Positions 42,740 through 53,501 of a DNA stretch of 64,000 bases are shown here, one piece after another (positions within the stretch are counted from its first letter, which is position 1; each line of letters begins with the position of its first letter). Under the pieces are notes generated by a model. The model worked only from the letters and a program-made list of their open reading frames with translations, searched no databases and was not told where the DNA came from. The DNA is taken from NCBI GenBank assembly GCA_019279435.1, contig JAAALK010000288.1:55045624-55109623 (forward strand). The letters run 5' to 3'. Position numbers and translations under genes: made by a program. Source of the DNA: Zizania palustris (lineage: Eukaryota > Streptophyta > Magnoliopsida > Poales > Poaceae).

Positions 42740-43260
42740 GACAGTTAGACCGACCCATGCCAGACGACCGGCAATAGACGGTTGAACCGGGCCAACATGG
42801 CCGGTCCGACCGACTGTTGTCAAGAGGGTTTAACACTTGGGGGCAGGTCCAAATGGGAGATCTAGAGGCCAATTCTGGGGGGGAATTTGGCCACTGCCCC
42901 TTTGATCAGCAAGAATGATTGGAGGATCCTGATCGTCCAATATTTAAGAAACCCGAGTCAAATGATTGATCAGAAGGTTTGGTGACAGGCGTTCAAATTT
43001 GTTTTACTTGACGACGTGTTGTATCATCGAACTATCGATGGAGTACTTTCGAAGTGTTTGGACTCCGATCAAGCTAGAGTTGCTGCAGGAGAAGTTCATG
43101 AGGGGCTTTGCGGTACACACCAGTTGGCCCCGAAAATGAGTTGGACGCTCCAAAGGGCGGGGTTTTTTATTGGCCGACTATGACTGAAGACTATTTTTGA
43201 TACTATAGAGGGTGTGAAGCTTGTTAAAAGTTTGTCAATATTCAGCTTGCACCTGCGTCG
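42740..43260 (+). pseudogene. D1 linker and integrase zinc-binding remnant
   Basis: 42690-42830 is full of ggtccgaccg/gaccgacc words like those in the LTR. 43080-43250 then encodes, with frame breaks, the HHCC region (EVHEGLCGTHQ, YYRGCEAC). Confidence 0.65.
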
Positions 43261-44178
43261 ATGCTTAATCCTATTATCAAACCATGGTCGTTCCGAGGTT
43301 GGAGTTTAGACTTCATCGGTCAAATTCATCCTCCATCTTCAAAAGGGCACCGGGTCATATTGATGGCAATGGATTACTTCACCAAATGGACCGAGGCCGT
43401 GCCGCTCAAGAACATGACTCACAATGAGGTAATTGATTTCATCTTGAAACACGTTATACATAGATTCGGCATTCCCCAAACTCTCACTATGGACCAAGGT
43501 ACTTCGTTTGTTGCTAAAGAGGTGAGGGACTTTGTCGAATACTATGGGATCAAATTGATAAATTCTTCTCCATATTATACTCAGGCCAATAGTTAGGCCG
43601 AGTCTAGTAACAAAACTGTGATTAAACTAATCAAGAAAAAGATTGAAGAGTTTCCAAAAAGGTGGCATGAGGTACTTTCCAAAGCTCTATGGGCTAGTAG
43701 AGTTGCAAGGCACGGTGCCAATAAAGTCAGTCCATATGAGTTAGTATATGGACAAGAAGTTGTTCTACTGGTAGAGGTGGATCTTGGCTCACTTAGATTT
43801 CTTAAGCAAGATGGCTTATCGGTCGACGAATATGAGACACTTCTAAAGGATAATTTAGAAGAAGTGACCCATAAGAGGTTGAAGGCTCTAGAGGCAATAG
43901 AAAAAGATAAAAGAAGAGTCGCTAGGGCCTACAACAAGAAGGTAAAGGCAAAATCGTTTCAAATCAATGACTTGGTGTGGAAGACGATTTTACCATTAGG
44001 CACTAAGAGCTCAAAATTTGGTAAATAGTCACCTAGTTGGGAAGGACCTTTTAAGGTAGTCGAAATCGCTCTAGGCAACGCATATGTCCTAGAGTATTTA
44101 CAAGGAGAGCGATTTCGAAGGACTTTGAATGGTAGATATTTCAAAAAGTACTTCCCAAGCGTGTGGAAAAACGCTTGA
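43261..44178 (+). pseudogene. D1 integrase core and C-terminal domain
   Basis: Core 43261-43596: FRGWSLDFIGQ (first Asp), MDYFTKWTEAVPL and MDQGTSFVAKEVRDF (second Asp). TAG at 43594-43596 after YTQANS, just before AESSNK with the catalytic Glu. C-terminal 43618-44178 has VSPYELVYGQE and KRRVARAYNKK, a second TAG at 44026-44028 replacing the Trp of GKWSPSWEGP in E1, and ends FPSVWKNA. E1 lacks 17 codons present here. Shared stop with E1 is notable. Confidence 0.9.
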
Positions 44179-44245
44179 AGTGTTAAAAGGCCGATATTGA
44201 AAGTATCGCCCAAGACCCGTCATGCTTTAGCTCACTAAGTTTGCT

Positions 44246-44260
44246 AAAAGGTGAGGGGCA
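44246..44260 (+). other. D1 polypurine tract
   Basis: aaaaggtgaggggca immediately before the LTR TG. Confidence 0.75.
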
Positions 44261-45506
44261 TGTGTTTATAGCAAAAAATGGCATTAATGGTCAAATTAGG
44301 CAAATACTGAAAAATGTGTCAAACCTGGCAAAGGCCGGTCTGACCGGCTATGGTAGGCCGGTCCAACCGGCCAGGTCAGACCGGCCAGGGTTCAGAATAT
44401 GGATCCGAGGAGGATTCGAGGTATTTTTGCCCAAATCTTATCCTAACAAGTTTTGGTCGCATCTTACTCTATCTCTAGTCAGGAATAACCAGCACACCCC
44501 CCTATAAATATTAGGGGCAAGGCCGATTCAAGGGCTCTCTCTCTAATCTCGAAAATCAAAAGCCCTAGCTTTGAATCGCATTTATTTCCTTTACTTTCCG
44601 CATCTTCATGGGTTTGCTTGGAAGCCCTTCTTCTACCGTGTCTGTAATAATGGTAACCCTTGCTGGTTCACTTGTGAACCTCCCGTTAATCCACGTAATG
44701 GATTGCTATCTTTTTATCGGTTTTTATCACCCTAATCGGTAATTCGGCCCCTTGGCCGAATTGTATTTGATCTTTGGGCATTTTTGCAGATCAATTGCCT
44801 TCCTAAACACCTCTACAAAGTTTGTAGGCGATTGAAGATCGTTTGCTTGGACTACCGAAGTTTGGCAGATCCGATCTGTTACTTCGGTCCGACCAGCGTT
44901 GAGATCCCGGTCTGTCTGGACCTCATCACGCCGTTGTCGGCAACAGCCGGTCAGACCGACGACACTTCACCGGTTCGACCAGGGCCCTCTGCACCACGCT
45001 GCGCCAGAGTCTGGAGGTTGTGCTCGAAGCCCCTTCGAATTGCGCCATGCCAGAGCCTCTGCCGAAGCCTGCACGCCGGAGTTCACCTCGTCGGTCTGAC
45101 CAAAGATACTTCGTCGGTCAGAACGCCGGAGCCACCCTTCACAGCTGCCCTTGGGACTCTGCCTGGAGCCCCTTTGCGGTCCTCCGGTCTGACTGAGGCT
45201 GTACCTCCGGTCCGACTGGGCTTGAGGCTGAAGGTGCCCTAGGGACCCTTCGGACAATCTTCGTTGTAACTCCGAATCAGCCTCCGAATTGGCCGATTCC
45301 AGGTATTTTAATCATTTTGTTACTGTTTACATTGTTACTAGTACTTTCCGGCCAATTGGATTGAAATATCAATTATTTATATGATTGTCTGGCGACTCCA
45401 AATCCCTTGTCACTATCAAGGGTAGTCGGAATGTGGCGTCGGTATCGATGCGATACTTTTGGACATTGAACTAGCCCAAGTGTTGGGGCGCATTTCTGCG
45501 TCAACA
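44261..45506 (+). repeat. 3' LTR of gypsy D1 (1,246 bp)
   Basis: TGTGTTTATAGC..TTTCTGCGTCAACA; both ends align with E1 LTR ends. Carries two clusters of GGTCNGACC words (about 44333-44393 and 44887-45210) and a TATA box at 44503-44510. After 45506 the sequence changes to copia E leader. Confidence 0.88.
44503..44510 (+). promoter_or_regulatory. TATA box of D1 LTR
   Basis: ccccccTATAAATAttaggggcaagg; same context in D2 (63444-63451), G (48050-48057) and E1. Confidence 0.65.
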
Positions 45507-46029
45507 GTCGGTAAATAAAGATGAGATGAAAAATATGCGCAAGAAACTTTAGAACTGGAAAAATTGGTCTTTCCGGCCGAATTTGGAAAAACTAAAATCG
45601 GCAAACCTAGCTTACTAGGAAAACATATATCTAACTTTTTCTGTAGATTTCGAAAATGTATTTATTTGCCTTATTCGGAGACCGTATGTAAAAGATATGA
45701 CTGTTTTATCAGAGGCAGTCTGAATCAAGGTTTTGATGTTTTAGTTCGGACTCGAATTGCAAATCAAAGGGAATTTATGGGTGGTGGCTAGTATAAGGGA
45801 TTTAGAAAAAGGGATCAAAATACTAACCAGCAACCAGACTTGACCAAGGACAAAACGCAATACTACGGACTCTGAAACCAAAACATGCAAAGGCTAGGAA
45901 TGGTCTTGGATTGGGAAAAACCTACGACTACAAATTTTTTTTGGCTTTTTCGTGGACTATGGGATGAATATTAAATCAATCTAATCTAAGATACACGAAC
46001 CTAACAGTAAACCAAGCTCTGATACCACT
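45507..46029 (-). mobile_element. 5' leader of copia E with primer site
   Basis: The minus strand after the E LTR reads TGGTATCAGAGC (complement at 46016-46027), then an AT-rich leader of about 500 nt without ORF, cut at 45506 by the D1 LTR. Gag does not begin before the cut. Confidence 0.75.
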
Positions 46030-46906
46030 TGATGGAGGAGGAGGTTCCCGATCTTCCGTTAGGTGGGGGATAAACAACGAGTTGTGGAGAACTCGACGTT
46101 GATGATCCGGCTTCCGATCCACAAGATCGGCCCTTGCAATCGTTACACCACTGCTCCATTGGTTATTAATCAAGCACAGCCTGATTGACCTCGCCAAGAA
46201 GGCTAATCCTTGTCGGCGAATCAAAGAACACAAGCAAGAACGCAGAAAACACAATCGAATTAAAATTCTATTGGAATTTGCGAGTTGGAGCTCACTTACA
46301 AATACGACGAAATGGCGGCTATAAAAGAAACGTGTAAACTAAACCTAAAAAACCCTAGATGGCTAGAGAAACACCTTATATAGTAGTTCAGGATGCACCC
46401 CTAATGGGATCAACTGGATACACGACCCAAAGCCCCAATAACGCAGAAAACAACATGCTGACAGATTTTGGATTCTATCTTGTTTTGACTATTCCTGTTG
46501 ATATAGAAGGAATTTTGAGATGAAACCAGTGTCATTGGAAAGGTTCTGAAGTTATCTTTCCGTGTCTGGGTTGAACATCAAAAACACGGTCCGTATACGG
46601 CCTAGGCGATGATTTTAGTGCACGCTGCTCTTGGAATCCGAGTTGGACACGAATTGTAGTTGGATTGCACTCTCAAATTGGCTTGGACGTCCTTCCTAGT
46701 TCTTCTCCAACTCTTTGTTTATTTCCAAGTGATTTTCATCATCTCCATGGTTCCTAACTAATATTAGGTAGTAATTTATTCCGAAGATAATATACTAAGA
46801 TACTTCGAAACGAGTTGACCTAGAGATTAATCGTCGTGCTCGAACTCAAATAATTGGATATTGGTATTCATGTATGGTTATATCATTGGTAGGGATGTCC
46901 TCATCA
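46030..46906 (-). repeat. 5' LTR of copia E (877 bp)
   Basis: Plus-strand ends TGATGGAGGAGG and ..GTCCTCATCA form a perfect TG..CA pair with near-inverted tips. Adjacent Met-tRNA primer site confirms orientation. It has no similarity to the Sirevirus LTRs, so this is another copia lineage. It lies inside the copia F pol sequence. Confidence 0.85.
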
Positions 46907-47758
46907 GACTCCATCCCATCAATGAGACTCAAACTTGTCCAAATGGCCTCCCTTCTTGAGCACAAAGCACTTGCAGCCAAACGCTCGCAAGTGTCTCACC
47001 TTGGGTTGTCTTCCTAACCACAACTCAATGGAGTCTTACCTAAGTAAGCTCTAAGAAAAATGTGGTTGGCTAGATAGCAAGTTGTGTTCATAGCGTCAGC
47101 CCAAAAGCGCCTAGGATTCATATGCTCATCGAGCATCGTCTTGGCCATCTCGACCAGCAGGCGGTTCTTTCGTTCCACAACGTCGTTCTGTGGGGGAGTG
47201 TAAGGTGTAGAAAAACCAGTGCTCAAGACCATGGTTACTACAGAAGTTGATGAACTGAGAACTCTTAAACTCAGAACCGTGGTCAGAGTGAATTGCTCGC
47301 ATCTGACCATTGTTCTCATTCTTCAGCTTCAGGATCAGGCCATGCACAAACTAAAAAGGCTCATCCTTAGACTCCCAAAAGAAAACCCACGATAATCGAG
47401 AAAAATCGTCAACTATCACATGCGCGTACCACTTCCCACCGACTGAACGTACACGAGATGGACAACAGTATCCATATGTAATAGCTCTCCCGGGTATGAA
47501 GTCATCACGTAAGGCACAGGTGCGTGAGAAGCGGCAACCATCTTCCCATGACGACAGGGATGGAAAACTAGAGCCTTCTCCATGTTAAGCCTGGGCAATC
47601 CTCGGATGAGGTCCATAAGCAGATCAAAGCTCAAATGACCTAAACTCCTATACCACCTCCAGAGCTCAGAGGACAATCCAGTGATCAAACAGTGAGAAGA
47701 GCCAAAAGAATTAGAGAAATCAATCCAAAAACCTTACTAAAGGGTAAGATGTAGCTAT
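46907..47758 (-). pseudogene. Copia F pol fragment: GAG-pre-integrase and integrase
   Basis: Coding strand from 47700 leftward: WRWYRSLGHLSFDLL..CRHGKMVAASH (HHCC zinc region), ELLHMDTV (first Asp), IHSDHGSEFKSS (second Asp, DHG variant of DNG), VVERKNRLLVEMAKTMLDEH (Glu) and CYLANHIFLRAYLGK, then FVLKKGG near 46960. Frameshifts split it into three frames (47416-47688, 47126-47347, 47014-47319). Cut by the E LTR on the left and the G LTR on the right. Related to but clearly diverged from Sirevirus A/C. Confidence 0.87.
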
Positions 47759-48645
47759 TGACACCCAAATTTGGCATCAATGGTAAAAATTATCAAAATA
47801 TCAATTTTTGGTAGTTTGGGCCAAAAATATGCCTTCCCAGGCATAGGACGGTCTAATCGGCCATGGTAGGCTGGTCCGACCGGCCATGTAGGCTCGGTCA
47901 GACCGGCCCAATGGGTCCGGTCAGATTGGCCCAAGTCTAGAATTAGAGATAGAGTTTCATTCCGGGCTGTTTTTATGTATAAACAAATCCTAACCACTTT
48001 TGGCTGAATCCTACTCAGTTTAGGAGTCGAGGAACATGAGACCAGCCCCTATAAATAAAGGGGTGAGTCCGATTCAAAGGGTATCTCCACAGATCAACTC
48101 AAAACCCTAGTTTTGAATCATACCTTTACTTTGCAATCTACTTTCTGCCCTAGTATTACTTTACTCCTAGCAGTATATCTTTGTCAATTTGATCAACAAA
48201 TTGTCCGTACTTTGCCATGCTACAACGAGTTCTTTGTGGGTTTAATCTGAAAAACTTATGTTTCGCCCTCGTACGGGTTTTTATCGTTTTTATCTCTTTT
48301 TACCGGTGATTCGGTCCCTAGGCTAAATTGCCATTGGTTTCTTGTGTTAAGCAGGAGTCAAGATCACCATCTTCGTCAACCAACTCCACTGCAACAATCC
48401 GAGTTGACGGATGGATTTCCGCCAAGCCGGCGGTTTTGTCGTTCCCCTGTCGGTCGGACCGGCCATCTAGGGCCGGTCCGACCGGGTGTTGCTAGCACAC
48501 GCCGGTCCGACTAATGGAACTAAGTCGGTCTAACCGGCCTCGCCCCACTTCGCACCGGAGATCTTCATCGTGCCGAAGCCCTACGCGTTGAAGCCTCATA
48601 CCTCGCACCGGAGCTCTTCGTAGAGTACTCCGGAACTCTTCACAC
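47759..48645 (+). repeat. Gypsy LTR G, partial, runs into the gap
   Basis: Begins TGACACCCAAATTTGGCATC within F, and has the same plan as the D LTR: GGTCNGACC words at 47850-47935, TATA at 48050-48057 (ctataaataaaggggtgagtc), accctagttttgaatc, and a second word cluster at 48455-48550. Sequence similarity to D is partial. The 3' end is lost in the N gap. Confidence 0.75.
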
Positions 48646-49645
48646 NNNNNNNNNNNNNNNNNNNNNNNNNNNNNNNNNNNNNNNNNNNNNNNNNNNNNNN
48701 NNNNNNNNNNNNNNNNNNNNNNNNNNNNNNNNNNNNNNNNNNNNNNNNNNNNNNNNNNNNNNNNNNNNNNNNNNNNNNNNNNNNNNNNNNNNNNNNNNNN
48801 NNNNNNNNNNNNNNNNNNNNNNNNNNNNNNNNNNNNNNNNNNNNNNNNNNNNNNNNNNNNNNNNNNNNNNNNNNNNNNNNNNNNNNNNNNNNNNNNNNNN
48901 NNNNNNNNNNNNNNNNNNNNNNNNNNNNNNNNNNNNNNNNNNNNNNNNNNNNNNNNNNNNNNNNNNNNNNNNNNNNNNNNNNNNNNNNNNNNNNNNNNNN
49001 NNNNNNNNNNNNNNNNNNNNNNNNNNNNNNNNNNNNNNNNNNNNNNNNNNNNNNNNNNNNNNNNNNNNNNNNNNNNNNNNNNNNNNNNNNNNNNNNNNNN
49101 NNNNNNNNNNNNNNNNNNNNNNNNNNNNNNNNNNNNNNNNNNNNNNNNNNNNNNNNNNNNNNNNNNNNNNNNNNNNNNNNNNNNNNNNNNNNNNNNNNNN
49201 NNNNNNNNNNNNNNNNNNNNNNNNNNNNNNNNNNNNNNNNNNNNNNNNNNNNNNNNNNNNNNNNNNNNNNNNNNNNNNNNNNNNNNNNNNNNNNNNNNNN
49301 NNNNNNNNNNNNNNNNNNNNNNNNNNNNNNNNNNNNNNNNNNNNNNNNNNNNNNNNNNNNNNNNNNNNNNNNNNNNNNNNNNNNNNNNNNNNNNNNNNNN
49401 NNNNNNNNNNNNNNNNNNNNNNNNNNNNNNNNNNNNNNNNNNNNNNNNNNNNNNNNNNNNNNNNNNNNNNNNNNNNNNNNNNNNNNNNNNNNNNNNNNNN
49501 NNNNNNNNNNNNNNNNNNNNNNNNNNNNNNNNNNNNNNNNNNNNNNNNNNNNNNNNNNNNNNNNNNNNNNNNNNNNNNNNNNNNNNNNNNNNNNNNNNNN
49601 NNNNNNNNNNNNNNNNNNNNNNNNNNNNNNNNNNNNNNNNNNNNN
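48646..49645. other. Assembly gap, 1000 N
   Basis: Exactly 1000 N, a typical placeholder length. The two long open frames that span it are artefacts. Confidence 1.
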
Positions 49646-50810
49646 AAGTACCTCAATTTCCATCCATCTAGTAATAGCTACCTCTACTCTTTATAGCAAA
49701 ACTTTCAGTTCCCCTACCAAATGCTAAATCTTACAAGGGACTGGATGCTAAGGACTGTTAACAATAGATGGCGATCCTATAAATCAAAGTTGAAGAAACA
49801 ATATTTCAACCGTGAAGAGAGATCTCTAGATGAAATCATAAATGGGAAACCAAGCAAAGTGAATGAACTTAAATGGAAAGCCCTCGTTGGATTTTGGTGA
49901 CGAGAACCACATAAGAAAGTATGTGCGATAAACTCTAGGATCGCAAAAGAACAGAAAAATACACACACATCTAGGAGAAAAAGCCATGCTAGGCTGAAAA
50001 AAGATATGGTGAGATATATTCATCCCAAGTTACTTATTATATTCACAATAATCTAATTCAGATCTGCAATGAGCCTCAATTTTCTCTGCTGTGCAGGAAG
50101 TTAACCACAAAAGGAGAATAATAGGCTTGAATTATGGGAGGCTGCTCATAAGAAAAGAATGGCACATACACTACCCACAAAGTTGATGCACTAATGGTAC
50201 ATTTTCTGATGCTAAGAATTTATGTTCGATCTGAATTTATGTTTACCATTTTGTGACCTTGCACTATTTTTATTTCTATAGAATGTATCATATGAGGAAT
50301 TAGAAAAAAGGCAACAAATCAACAATGGTAATCTTTCAGTTCAAGATTTTAATGAGGTGTTCAATGGGATAGTTGCAAAAGAGTTAAAAGCACAAGGGTA
50401 CTATGATGATAAGTACTGGAGTGAAGTTTGAGTGTCCCAAGGTCTAACTTTCGTCACTCAAACTGCGGAAGAAAGAAGGTACCAAGATAAAGTAAATGAA
50501 ATGGAGAATAAGATGCAACGCATGGGTGGTTTCATGAAGCATTGGCTTGATTTCATGTTAAAAAGTTTCTTGAAGAGGAATTCATCAAGGAAATGGTAGC
50601 CAATCTACATGATGGTGAAGTAAGCATTTGTTTCTTTTTTCAGAATGGTAACTACATATTTTTTCTCATTGATAGTCGTGATTAGAAGTAAGCCCTCCCT
50701 CTCTTACTTGTTTTTTTTCAAGGATGAACCTATAGAACTAGAAACTCATACTGATCATAGCCTTGCGCACTCAATTGGTAATGTGCACTCTCCCACAAAT
50801 GAAGTGCAGG
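49646..50810 (+). pseudogene. Transposase_24-like remnant, copy B (partial)
   Basis: Same as 19942-21109: begins in the intron before the DWMLRTVNNRWRSYK exon. Additional single-base losses (aaaggaga for aaaggaaga near 50113, aagaaaag for aagaaaaag, aaaaag for aaaaaag) shift frames relative to copy A, and the first base of an exon differs (tatagc against tatagg). Ends at the copia LTR as in copy A. Confidence 0.65.
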
Positions 50811-50839
50811 TAATAGATAACCTACTTTATGTCTGATGT

Positions 50840-52340
50840 TGTTGGATCAGAAACGGCGACTAGAGGTGGGTGAATGGGAGCTTTTAAAATTTCAGACTAT
50901 AAATAGCCCTCTATTTTTAAAAACAGTCTCCTGTGGAACAGGCTTCGAACACACCCTTCGGAGGTCTAGTTCGGAGGTATTTCACAGCTCTGAAACAAGG
51001 CTTCGCGAGGAGCAAAAGTTCGAAGTCAAGAAGACTTCGCTCCACCCACAAAACCAAAAACTCAACTCTGCTAAGTCAGTGCAGGCTCCACACACTAGGT
51101 GCCTTCAAGCAGACTTCGCACTTCATCCTTCACAAGAGATGACTTCCCTCTGAGGACTTCGATTAGATACTCTGCACTAGCAACTGATACTAGGCTTCGT
51201 ATTCCGAAGGTTAAAATGCACACAACAGATTTTGCTAAGAGAAGAAAGTAGGCTTCGAGCTCACACTACTCAGTGCTTCACTTGTAATAGAGAGGAGTTC
51301 CTCAGTTTACACAGAGCGAACGCACACTGAAAAACACACACTTCGCACACACAGACCTCTCACACACTTCTTCAGAAAAAAATCAGTGCTCAAACTTAAC
51401 ACAGAAGGAAGTGCTGCACAGAGGAATCAAAGCATGTAGTGTGACACACAATACAAGTTCAAGCAGTGAAAAAAGAACAGAATCAAAACATCATTGCAAG
51501 AACAGGGAACAAAAAATGAACTCACAGGTCTGAATACATGAGTGTGACGGCTAGCACAGGAGTTCGGAGTACCACCCTTCGAAGTCCCTCCTTCGTCCTA
51601 GGCCTCCACATGAAGCATTCCATGAGCACTTCGTCGCAGTGTCTCTTCTCGAGTACACTCCTCGACGAACCTCACCCAGACCATACCTTCGATGCATCTC
51701 GACTTATGAGACCTCCGTCGGGTGAACCTTTGAGTGCCTCCATCCAGAGCACACTTCGAACGCCTTGCCTCATTGCTAAGGACTTTGTCCACCATACTCC
51801 GAAGTCACTCCTTTCGGAGTACCCTTCGAAGTGCCTCGCCTCCGAGGACTTCGTCTCGGGATACCTTCAGCCGGAGCCACGCTCCGCACTCTCTGCCTTC
51901 GCCTAGCGCACCTTGACCCGAGGACCAACCTCGACCCCACGCAGCCTTCATGAATGAGCTCCCCGCTTGCCTGGCAACAAGCCTCCCGCTTGACCCAGGT
52001 TCACTTGCTGCGAACCATCCGTCGCCTCTGAAGCCACCTACGCACCACCGATAGACAGACAAGTGTATCCAGTACCCTGGAGACCTCTCCGGGTAAACAA
52101 CCTCCGGTAGACACTCTGGTGTACCGCGCAAAGTACCGAACCCTTCGGTATGACCAAGTCATCGTGTTCTATCGGACCCCTCCGACAGTCACACTTCGCT
52201 ACAACAGCCGCAACAACCAAACCCACCGAACCCTTTGGTGAAACAACCTCCGAACCCCTTCGGAGGGACCCCTTCGAATCCAAAAGGTAAAACCTATCAA
52301 TCACTCATCACACACTCCGAACCCAACCCTTGGTTTCTCA
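50840..52340 (-). repeat. 3' LTR of copia copy B
   Basis: About ten substitutions by eye against 21139-22638 over 1,500 bp. Confidence 0.9.
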
Positions 52341-53501
52341 ATCTCCCCTTGATGAGTGCATTGACAACCAAATTCAAGTTCAAAGAAATTTGAAAAATGT
52401 CAACACACAAGTGACCATAAAAACTCAGAAAAGAGCCAAATTATGTCACTTGACAAAAGAATTTCTCTCCCCCTTTTCAAAAGAGTAATAGCCCCTTCGG
52501 CACATCTCTCCCTTTGCAAGGCATTAATAGTTCAGACTTCCCTTTTTGTGTACTAAAATATCCCTTTGAATATATTTCCCCCCCTTACTGTAGAGAACGC
52601 AAGGATTTCTCCCCCTTTGACAATGCAAGCATCAAGGAGCAGTTAAAAGGTGCAAAGCTTCGAACTGAACAGAAGTACAAAGACATGTAGCACACAAATA
52701 GGCCACACATAATCCAAGTTTTCATGCGCTCCGCTCATTTTAACATGACCTAAAAACAAGATGACTGCATGTGTTTTCATCATTTTGAAATAAAAGCATC
52801 ACCACTTAATCAAGTTAACTAGACAAGTAAAAAGCAAAGGCTACGCAAAGCTAGTCAATTTCTACTCTAGACAGACAAGTTCAGTTAAAATGGAGTATTG
52901 AAAGGAATGTTGATTGACAATGAATTTATACTTGCTATTCATTGCATAATGCCAGGGGTTATTTGTTTGTCTACCTTATACTTTCCAATCAAGCCAAGCC
53001 TAGCTAGGAAAGAAAATCATCAGAAGCTTAAGACAGTGATTTTGGCATACACTAAGTCATCCCAGTTCATACCAAAGTGCAATGGTAAGCAGTCTAGAAT
53101 AAATTAGTGCGACAAACAAACCCACCTGAATCTTTTCACTTTTCGCATTTAAATCATGGATTTTCGATTTTGATAAGTGAACAAATTGTTTGAAGAATAT
53201 CCATGAGTAAGTAGTATGATTTTTCAAGTTGCAATTTTTTGCATACAGAGAAAATGATTCTTGCTATCAAGCAGATAAAAGATAGCTAAAGCAGTCCTCC
53301 CTAAACATGCTAGATTCAAGACTAAGCAGTGATCATGATTTGATTTTGGAAAAGAAAATCATGCGCAAAATGAATCAGACATATTAAATAGAGATGATTT
53401 GTCATGATTACGTGAATTAAAACAAGGCATATTAGTGCAAGACATGTAAATGCAATTTCACACACAAGAAGCATATGCATATTATTGAAAATGTGCTCCC
53501 C
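52341..53501 (-). other. Copy B 3' noncoding region
   Basis: Same as 22639-23798, with purine tracts on the coding strand and no credible gene. Confidence 0.65.

Larger units (their letters stand above)
30151..45506 (+). mobile_element. Ty3/gypsy element D1, 5'-truncated, split by Sirevirus C
   Basis: Starts inside RT and runs through RNase H and integrase to a polypurine tract and a complete 3' LTR (44261-45506). No gag, protease, primer site or 5' LTR is present. Interrupted at 31652-42448 by Sirevirus C. The same truncated fragment, uninterrupted, is at 59895-64000. Same pol family as E1. Confidence 0.9.

Noticed and set aside
48596..49663. Two minus-strand open frames of 338-355 codons
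   Set aside because: They consist almost wholly of the N gap.
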